Shown here in pieces: positions 1 to 4,227 of a stretch of 9,266 nt of DNA. Every line of letters starts with the position of its first letter. Within the stretch, counting starts at the first letter, position 1. The stretch is from Candidatus Omnitrophota bacterium (GTDB lineage: Bacteria > Omnitrophota > Gorgyraeia > B26-G9), in contig JAKLQT010000106.1 of assembly GCA_022013205.1 (NCBI GenBank), forward strand, positions 1 to 9,266. The letters run 5' to 3'. Below the pieces are notes generated by a model. That model worked only from the letters and a program-made list of their open reading frames with translations, was not told where the DNA came from and did not search any database. A program made the translations under genes and the position numbers.

Positions 1-199
1 AATAACTTGACATTTACTATTTACGCATCTTGCGTCGTGGTTTTAACCCCGCGGGTTTTTTCTACAACCAAGTTTACCCAACCCACGGGGTAAAAACAAG
101 CATTTAAATGTAAAGAAGTGTTGGACGCACTACACTAGGTCAAGCGGTATCTACTGAAAAATCCAGCATAATTTGCAAAATTCGCGTTCGCCGTTCTGC
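1..199. other. Non-coding left flank beyond the transposase 3' end
   Basis: This stretch follows the transposase stop codon and probably includes the downstream end of the insertion sequence, but the opposite end of the element is missing, so its terminal inverted repeat cannot be placed. I see no convincing coding region. Its one clear structure is the long hairpin at 41-95, listed separately. Confidence 0.4.
41..95. terminator. Long imperfect hairpin, possible bidirectional terminator
   Basis: Positions 41-57 (TTTTAACCCCGCGGGTT) pair with 80-95 (AACCCACGGGGTAAAA) over about 16 bp, with one bulged base, one G-T mismatch and a loop of about 22 nt. The arms carry T-tracts and A-tracts at the outer ends, so the stem is followed by T-rich sequence on either strand. 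A smaller hairpin, AACCC-CGC-GGGTT followed by T's, is nested in the left arm. It lies about 105 bp past the transposase stop codon and could end transcription from it. It might instead belong to the insertion-sequence end or its target. Confidence 0.4.
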
Positions 200-1615
200 C
201 TACACTTCGATTGTCTCCAATAAGCCGTACGCCCGCTGCTGCTCTACGGTAGGCGTTGTGACCACATCAAATATCGGCGCGTTCGGGCCATCCGTCGGAA
301 CACGGCAGCGGTTGCGGACGATGGTACTCAATTGCTTCAGCAAAGTCTGGAAGCTGTGGACTGTGCTGCCGTCAGCAAGTGTCTTGGAATGAACTTTCTC
401 CAACGCGGTCTTCGAGCGCGTGGCCGGGGCCACAGGATCGCGCGTTTTCTTTCGCGCCTGATCCTCATCGCAAAACAGCACAGGTCGCCAGGCTTCGCGC
501 ATGTGCCACTCGACATAGTAAGCCAGCATACACAGGAAGATGTGCGCCCGGACACGATTCTCAAGACGGTGGTGAATGGGGCGCACCTTGAGGTCCATGG
601 TTTTCATGGAACGAAACGCTCTCTCCACCTGGCTGAGGTTTTTGTAGTTGCGCACAATATCTTCGGTCGATATCCGCTCTTCAGCCAGGCTTGTGCGTAA
701 CACATAGATTCCATCGAGTGCGGCTTCCGCAGCCACTTTTTCCGTGTCTATATGAAAGTCGAAATGATGATCCTTGATGTTCAGCACGAAGTGCTTGGCC
801 ACTTTATACTTGTCGATGACCTTGCCCACGCGCACACCGATTTTATCTTTGCCCGCAAGCTTGCCCCGCCCAACCATGGCTCGGACTTTCGTTAACTCCA
901 GACTTGTCGCTTCTAATAAGGATTTGCGTTTATAAGCGCGAAGTTTGCGAAGCTCGGGGTTGCGGCAGGCCACCAAGCGCTCGCCTGGGAAATCGGGGTG
1001 CGTGAACTCAAAAAGGTTGCGCTCATCAAAAAGCCCCAACTGAAGGGGGCCTTGATCATCAGCGAGCTTGCGAATAGCATCCGTCTTGAGCGCCGTAATC
1101 CAGTCCAACCCGTCGACACCTTTGATCTCGTCAATCTGCTTCTGGGAAATCATACCCCGGTCGCCGACCAGCACCACCGTCTTGATGCCGAAATCATCTT
1201 TCACTTTCCGCACCTGCGGCATTAGCGTCTTCGGATCGCCTGTGTTTCCCTTGAAGACCGAAACCGACACCGGACGGCCGCGATCATCGGTAAGCAGGCC
1301 ATAGTTCACCTGCAGCTTACCCTTTTTACCGTCCCGATTATGTCCCAAGGCGGCCAATGGGCACGTGGTACCCTCGAAATAGCTTGAGCTCAGGTCGTAG
1401 AGCGCCATACCGCCCTCTGTGAGGTGCCGGGCCGCCAGCTTCTTTTCTATGTGACTTTGTCGTTGCAGAAGCCAGTCCATCGCGTCGTAAAGATCATCTT
1501 CGTCGGCGTCATTCACCCCTAAGATATCGGGAAGTGTTGTTGTGCTCCACCAGCGTGTGGTGGCCAGTTTGCTGTCGGGGTCGAGGATGCGGGCAGCGAT
1601 CATGCCCACGGCCAA
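200..1615 (-). pseudogene. IS1634-family (IS4 superfamily) DDE transposase, N-terminus missing
   Basis: This would be a cut-and-paste transposase acting on its own insertion-sequence ends. The visible 471 residues match the body of IS1634-type transposases: LYDLSSSYFEG (first catalytic Asp about residue 74), the VLVGDRGM block (second Asp about 152), and a Y-x-x-x-x-x-x-E signature in NYKNLSQVERAFRSMK (Glu about 331), followed by the usual LKVRP and LAYYVEWHM blocks. Family members start roughly 90-100 residues earlier. Here homology begins abruptly at LAVGMIAARIL, next to the GGGGACGG end of repeat R1-A, and the frame runs upstream into repeat sequence before a stop at 1655-1657. The only start at the junction is a TTG with no good ribosome site, so I read it as a 5'-truncated, inactive relic. 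Its G+C is clearly higher than its neighbours', indicating separate origin. Confidence 0.88.
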
Positions 1616-1616
1616 A

Positions 1617-1859
1617 TTTAAAGGGGACGGTTTAAAGGGGACGGTTCTAATTTTTCATCTCGCCATGCGCATTATCTATGTTTCCCTCATCAAACTTCTT
1701 TCAAGCTTTTTTATGAAACCTACTCCCACTAAAAACCTGCCATTGAAATTTATCTTAATCTCTTCTTTAAGAAAATCCCTGTAATTCCTTTCCCTTCTTT
1801 TTTCATCTCTTCCAAAAGCCGCATATACCGAATATTTAATTAATCACTGTCCCCTTTAA
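1617..1859. mobile_element. Repeat element R1-A, MITE-like, with inverted GGGGAC ends
   Basis: The left end is TTTAAAGGGGACGG, present twice in tandem (1617-1630 and 1631-1644); the right end is GTCCCCTTTAA (1849-1859), its inverted match. The interior resembles R1-B and R1-C, including a variant of the core around CTGCCATTGAAATTTATC. On the minus strand one frame reads GFIKKLERSL and ends at a stop, which looks like the C-terminal part of a REP-associated (Y1-type) transposase. I therefore infer a non-autonomous derivative made from a transposase 3' end. The left edge coincides with the break in the IS1634 transposase, and the right edge is continuous with R2-1. Confidence 0.65.
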
Positions 1860-1918
1860 TTAGTTATAACCGATTCCGTTTATAATATCAAAGAAACAAA
1901 GCTCCGTCCCGTGCTCCA
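1855..1918 (-). repeat. R2 repeat, copy 1 (diverged)
   Basis: This shares TTAGTTATAACCGATTCCG and most of the following sequence with the copies at 2058-2121 and 4164-4227, with a few substitutions (one near 1889, and several in the distal third). On the minus strand it reads out of an ORF fragment and ends that frame with TGA at 1888-1890. It abuts R1-A exactly as copy 3 abuts R1-C, so R2 plus R1 may be one composite unit of about 300 bp. Confidence 0.75.
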
Positions 1919-2046
1919 CAAGTCAATCTCGCTATCGTCATGTTAGATGCAGTTTCTCCAAATAAAAAACCGCTTTGAAACTTTGTTTTTGTATTCCGAG
2001 AAGTATCCACAACTACATTATAAAGCTTACAAATTACACAAAGTGT
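1888..2046 (-). pseudogene. Orphan 52-codon coding fragment ending in R2-1
   Basis: The minus-strand frame is open from a stop at 2047-2049 to TGA at 1888-1890. It includes the stretches YNVVVDTSRNTKTKF and GETASNMTIARLTCGARDG. The only ATG is at 1941, so no full gene is present. I do not recognise the family. The composition looks protein-like, and the fragment ends in R2 as res and the AlbA_2 gene do, so it may be another gene tail capped by the repeat. It could equally be a chance frame in non-coding DNA. Confidence 0.3.
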
Positions 2047-2057
2047 TTATCAAATTT

Positions 2058-2121
2058 TTTAATTAGTTATAATCGATTCCGTTTATAATATTAAAGAAAC
2101 AAAGCAACGTCCCGCTCTCCG
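2058..2121 (-). repeat. R2 repeat, copy 2, fused to the AlbA_2 gene 3' end
   Basis: It matches 4164-4227 over 64 bp with a single visible difference (T for C at 2073). On the minus strand it supplies about the last dozen codons and the TAA stop (2083-2085) of the AlbA_2 ORF. Unlike the other two copies it is not followed by an R1 element: AATTAGTTATAA is preceded on the plus strand by a plain T-run instead of the GTCCCCTTTAA end. Confidence 0.85.
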
Positions 2122-2724
2122 GAGAAAATTCATTCCTGCTGATTCATCAAAAAGATCGCTTTTTACCTGTTTCAAATAAGATCTAATGAGGCCGAGATCC
2201 AAGGCATCTATCGTCGATGTATGATGTATTCTATCATCAAAAGGCACAGTAGACGTCATTCCGATAAGCTCCCGCTCATCATGCTGTTTAGCAATAACAG
2301 TAGAAGAGCCCTTTCGAATATAATATCGATATGTTCTGTTTTTCTTTGACAAAGAAACCGGCGCTTTATACGGCCGGGTTTGACCGCCAACAGCCCACAA
2401 TACAATAATATTTTTGCCCTTATATTTACACGGCACAATGATCGGATGATAGAACGGCTGTATTTTATGTCCCATCTCCAAAATTCCCTTTTGAATCTTA
2501 TCAATCTGATTTACACGCAACCCCTTAGGCGGTAAAACAGGCTGTCCGTCTTTCTCTTCAATTCCCAGCACAATATAACCGCCGCCCAGATTGTGAAAAT
2601 CATTGGCAAACGCGCACAAAGAATGCGTAACCTCCTCAGGATTCCAGCCCGCCTTAAATTCCAAGCGTTCCCATTCCACAGTTCGCGCGGTTAATAAATC
2701 GTTGATATTAATCGGTAGATTCAT
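2083..2724 (-). CDS. AlbA_2 (Schlafen-like) domain protein, C-terminally truncated
   Basis: The N-terminal domain matches the AlbA_2 / divergent AAA-4 family: E-x-x-x-LEFKAGW around residues 17-27, AFANDFHNLGGGYIVLGI at 38-55, and IRKGSSTV near 137-143. This domain is seen in putative nucleic-acid-binding regulators and defence-island proteins; the exact role here is unknown. Full-length relatives are usually 400-550 residues and continue after the DLGLIRSYLKQVKSDLFDESA segment (about 177-196). This ORF stops at 213 because from about residue 202 it reads through repeat R2 (RRAGRCFVSLIL). The start ATG at 2724 is supported by an AGAGGA ribosome site five bases upstream. It overlaps the preceding 40-codon ORF by 17 nt. 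The truncated protein may keep the AlbA_2 fold but lacks the rest. Confidence 0.82.
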   Translation of the reverse strand: MNLPININDLLTARTVEWERLEFKAGWNPEEVTHSLCAFANDFHNLGGGYIVLGIEEKDGQPVLPPKGLRVNQIDKIQKGILEMGHKIQPFYHPIIVPCKYKGKNIIVLWAVGGQTRPYKAPVSLSKKNRTYRYYIRKGSSTVIAKQHDERELIGMTSTVPFDDRIHHTSTIDALDLGLIRSYLKQVKSDLFDESAGMNFLRRAGRCFVSLIL

Positions 2725-2830
2725 ATTTTTCCTCTTTTACCCCTGCAATCTTTTTTACATCCGCCAAAAGCTCACCGAATTTCGCGTAATTAACCTTTAC
2801 CCCATCATCAAGAACCAGCTTGATTTTCAT
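2708..2830 (-). CDS. Small hypothetical protein (40 aa) overlapping the AlbA_2 gene
   Basis: The reading frame starting MKIKLVLDDGVKVNYAKFG is lysine-rich, has no membrane segment, and ends 17 nt inside the AlbA_2 gene, which suggests translational coupling. I do not recognise a family. The frame stays open upstream (to 2896), but that extension is repeat R1-B sequence (KNIEKGPGRPSPLTN), which resembles a transposase tail and is not native to this gene. No clear ribosome site precedes the ATG at 2830, and R1-B begins about six bases upstream, so the gene may have lost its original 5' region. It could be a remnant. Confidence 0.45.
   Translation of the reverse strand: MKIKLVLDDGVKVNYAKFGELLADVKKIAGVKEEKYESTD
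2730..2735 (-). promoter_or_regulatory. Ribosome binding site of the AlbA_2 gene
   Basis: AGAGGA on the minus strand, five bases upstream of the ATG at 2722-2724. It lies inside the 40-codon ORF and fixes the AlbA_2 start. Confidence 0.65.
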
Positions 2831-2835
2831 GTTCG

Positions 2836-3049
2836 TTAAAGGGGACGGCCTGCCCGGTCCCTTTTCTATATTCTTAACTTCAGGCATCCTTTCCAACTTT
2901 TTTATGAAACTCCCACTAAAAAACTGCCATTGAAATTTATCTTAACCCCTTCTTAAAAGAAAATTCCTGTAATTCCCTTCTCTTCTTTTTATCTCTTCCA
3001 AAAGTCGCATATACTCAATCTTCATCAATTAATTATCGTCCCCTTTAAT
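2836..3049. mobile_element. Repeat element R1-B, MITE-like, with inverted GGGGAC ends
   Basis: The ends are TTAAAGGGGAC (2836-2846) and GTCCCCTTTAA (3039-3049). A 54-bp core at 2892-2945 is identical to 4015-4068 in R1-C. The minus strand encodes FFSGSFIKKLERMPEV followed by KNIEKGPGRPSPL, which looks like the basic tail of a REP-associated transposase, with stop codons in all frames upstream, so it is decayed. Compared with R1-C it lacks about 25 bp near the left end. It is not followed by R2; a T-run comes next. Confidence 0.65.
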
Positions 3050-3098
3050 TCTGTTTTTTTCTTGAGACAACCGTGCCTTTTGGGTGATGCCGGCGCGG

Positions 3099-3110
3099 GC
3101 TCGGCCGAGC
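3099..3110. repeat. GC-rich perfect palindrome downstream of the antitoxin gene
   Basis: GCTCGGCCGAGC is a 12-bp perfect palindrome inside a GC-rich island (about 3086-3118) that contrasts with AT-rich flanks. It lies shortly past the antitoxin stop codon in the direction of transcription. It could act in transcription termination, but no T-run follows directly on the minus strand, so this is only a structural note. Confidence 0.45.
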
Positions 3111-3126
3111 GGGGCTTTGCGTTAGG

Positions 3127-3423
3127 TTAAACTGGTCTTAAATCTATAATTACCCGACATTTTAAAACACCGGCAATCTTTTTAAGCATACCAAAGGTAA
3201 GATTTTGCTCTCCGCTCTCAATGCGCGAAATTGCGCCTTGTCCCGTTCCAATTGCTTTAGCTAATTGAACCTGGGTCATATGCTGATGTTCTCGTTGCTC
3301 TACGATCTTTTCCGCAATAACCGCTTCTAGATAATACCGCTCGAACCCCTTTTTAAATCCAGGCTTCCTCATTTCCTCATGGAGCCTGTCGCGGAAAGTC
3401 CTTTTCTTATTTATCATTCTCAT
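3127..3423 (-). CDS. higA: XRE-family antitoxin, HigA-like
   Basis: This 98-residue protein has a classic helix-turn-helix at about residues 50-72 (MTQVQLAKAIGTGQGAISRI) followed by ESGEQNLTFGMLKKIA, typical of XRE/Cro-type antitoxins and repressors. It is expected to bind and neutralise the toxin encoded just upstream and to repress the shared promoter. I chose ATG 3421-3423 because GAGGGG lies six bases upstream; the longer frame to 3486 overlaps the toxin and has no such support. The gap from the toxin stop codon is only 16 bp, so the two are co-transcribed, toxin first, as in higBA loci. There are no signs of damage. Confidence 0.88.
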   Translation of the reverse strand: MRMINKKRTFRDRLHEEMRKPGFKKGFERYYLEAVIAEKIVEQREHQHMTQVQLAKAIGTGQGAISRIESGEQNLTFGMLKKIAGVLKCRVIIDLRPV

Positions 3424-3429
3424 AATATT

Positions 3430-3435
3430 CCCCTC
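3430..3435 (-). promoter_or_regulatory. Ribosome binding site of the antitoxin gene
   Basis: GAGGGG on the minus strand with a six-base spacer to the ATG at 3421-3423. It is a strong site lying in the 16-bp toxin-antitoxin gap, and it decides the antitoxin start. Confidence 0.75.
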
Positions 3436-3439
3436 AAAT

Positions 3440-3802
3440 TTAAACTTTGTTTCGTTTGGTCCATTCACGCATTGCCTGTTCCGCACTTGTGATTTCGCCT
3501 TTCGGGACAGCCCGCGTCTTTTTTAAAAATCCGTGAGTAATAACAATAATTTTATTCCGGAAGAAGTATAAAAATCTGTGTTCAAAAGTGTGGAATCCAC
3601 AACGAAGTTCTCGAATCTTCCCCCGCAAAATATCAGCGTGTGGACGCTTCAAATTTGGCCCTTCTTCCTCAAGTCTAGCCATGATTGCCATAACTTTTTG
3701 ACGGTGTTTCTCCGGCATTGTATCAAGGTAATCATCCACCGGCGATCGTTCAGCCCCTCTTTTTTTATAAAATTCAATTTCGTAATTTATCTGATTGTTC
3801 AT
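3440..3802 (-). CDS. higB: RelE/ParE-family toxin (Gp49/HigB-like)
   Basis: This 120-residue protein matches the phage Gp49-like / HigB family: an N-terminal YEIEFYKKRG strand, then PVDDYLDTMPEKHRQK, IRELRCGFHTFEHRFLYFF (about 64-81), and the diagnostic IIVITHGFLKKTRAVPKGEI (85-104) with A-x-x-A-M-R-E-W after it. Known members are ribosome-dependent mRNA interferases that slow growth when the antitoxin is lost; that activity is inferred here. I start it at ATG 3800-3802. A TTG at 3829 would add nine residues without family support. The ribosome site is a weak purine stretch (AGAAAGA). A near-consensus promoter with repeated operators lies about 40 bp upstream. The gene looks complete. Confidence 0.88.
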   Translation of the reverse strand: MNNQINYEIEFYKKRGAERSPVDDYLDTMPEKHRQKVMAIMARLEEEGPNLKRPHADILRGKIRELRCGFHTFEHRFLYFFRNKIIVITHGFLKKTRAVPKGEITSAEQAMREWTKRNKV

Positions 3803-3829
3803 TATTCTTTCTTTACTTGCAAACCTCAA

Positions 3830-3866
3830 ATATCACATTTATAGTATATCACATATATGGTATATC
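3830..3866 (-). promoter_or_regulatory. Tandem 16-bp operator repeats of the toxin-antitoxin module
   Basis: On the minus strand GATATACCATATATGT (3866-3851) is followed directly by GATATACTATAAATGT (3850-3835), two mismatches in 16, then a partial third GATAT (3834-3830). The repeats cover the promoter spacer and -10 box, where binding of the HigA-like repressor or the toxin-antitoxin complex would block transcription. The repeat is seen directly; the repressor role is inferred. Confidence 0.6.
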
Positions 3867-3871
3867 GTCAA
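3843..3871 (-). promoter_or_regulatory. Sigma-70-type promoter for higBA
   Basis: The minus strand has a -35 box TTGACG (3871-3866), a 17-bp spacer, and a -10 box TATACT (3848-3843), close to consensus, about 40 bp upstream of the toxin ATG. It overlaps the 16-bp repeats. Confidence 0.75.
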
Positions 3872-3896
3872 TGCCCTGTTAGGGAAATTTTTAGAG

Positions 3897-3915
3897 CAAC
3901 GGCGGCCGGCTGTTG
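3897..3915. repeat. GC-rich hairpin upstream of the toxin-antitoxin promoter
   Basis: CAACGGC and GCTGTTG form seven-base arms (one G-T mismatch) around a five-base loop, inside a GC-rich patch (about 3894-3925) that is unlike the AT-rich surroundings. Together with the palindrome at 3099-3110 it brackets the toxin-antitoxin genes. The function is unknown. Confidence 0.4.
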
Positions 3916-3934
3916 TCGGGCGTGTCATAAAGTC

Positions 3935-4168
3935 AAAGGGGACGGTTCTAATTTTTTTGTGTTTTGCATGACTTGTCCGGTCCCTTTTATATATTTTCAA
4001 CCCCAAACATCTTTTCCAACTTTTTTATGAAACTCCCACTAAAAAACTGCCATTGAAATTTATCTTAATCCCTTCTTTAAAAAAATTTCTATAATTCCTT
4101 TCCCTTCTTTTTTATCTCTTCCAAAAGTCGCATATACTGAATATTCAATTAATCACTGGCCCCTTTAA
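3935..4168. mobile_element. Repeat element R1-C, MITE-like, with inverted GGGGAC ends
   Basis: The left end AAAGGGGACGGTTCTAATTT and right end GGCCCCTTTAA (4158-4168) are inverted, the right with one change from the R1-A and R1-B version. The 54-bp core at 4015-4068 is identical to R1-B. Minus-strand frames give broken transposase-like fragments (MRLLEEIKKKGKEL then a stop). Its right edge abuts the res stop codon at 4169-4171 and is continuous with R2-3. Confidence 0.65.
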
Positions 4169-4227
4169 TTAGTTATAACCGATTCCGTTTATAATATTAA
4201 AGAAACAAAGCAACGTCCCGCTCTCCG
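4164..4227 (-). repeat. R2 repeat, copy 3, fused to the res 3' end
   Basis: It is essentially identical to 2058-2121 (one difference in 64 bp). On the minus strand it contributes the last residues of Res (roughly from ESGTLLCFF onward) and its TAA stop. The match to copy 2 ends at 4227, exactly where the two host genes diverge. Confidence 0.85.

Noticed and set aside
332..700. Plus-strand ORFs across the transposase, such as 332-700 and 998-1225
   Set aside because: They are shadows of the minus-strand transposase, which has full family motifs; the translations match nothing recognisable.
2831..2896. N-terminal extension of the small ORF to 2896
   Set aside because: The extension is R1-B sequence with a transposase-tail look; the native part most likely starts at the ATG at 2830.
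3064..3127. Possible integron attC site: GC-rich dyad ending in GTTAGGT beside a toxin-antitoxin cassette
   Set aside because: The GTTRRRY-like end is present but the matching RYYYAAC box is poor, the inner L boxes do not pair well, and the patch upstream of the toxin does not form a second site in the same orientation. No integrase is visible.
3424..3486. Longer antitoxin start at 3486
   Set aside because: It would overlap the toxin gene and lacks a ribosome site, while the ATG at 3423 has GAGGGG six bases upstream.
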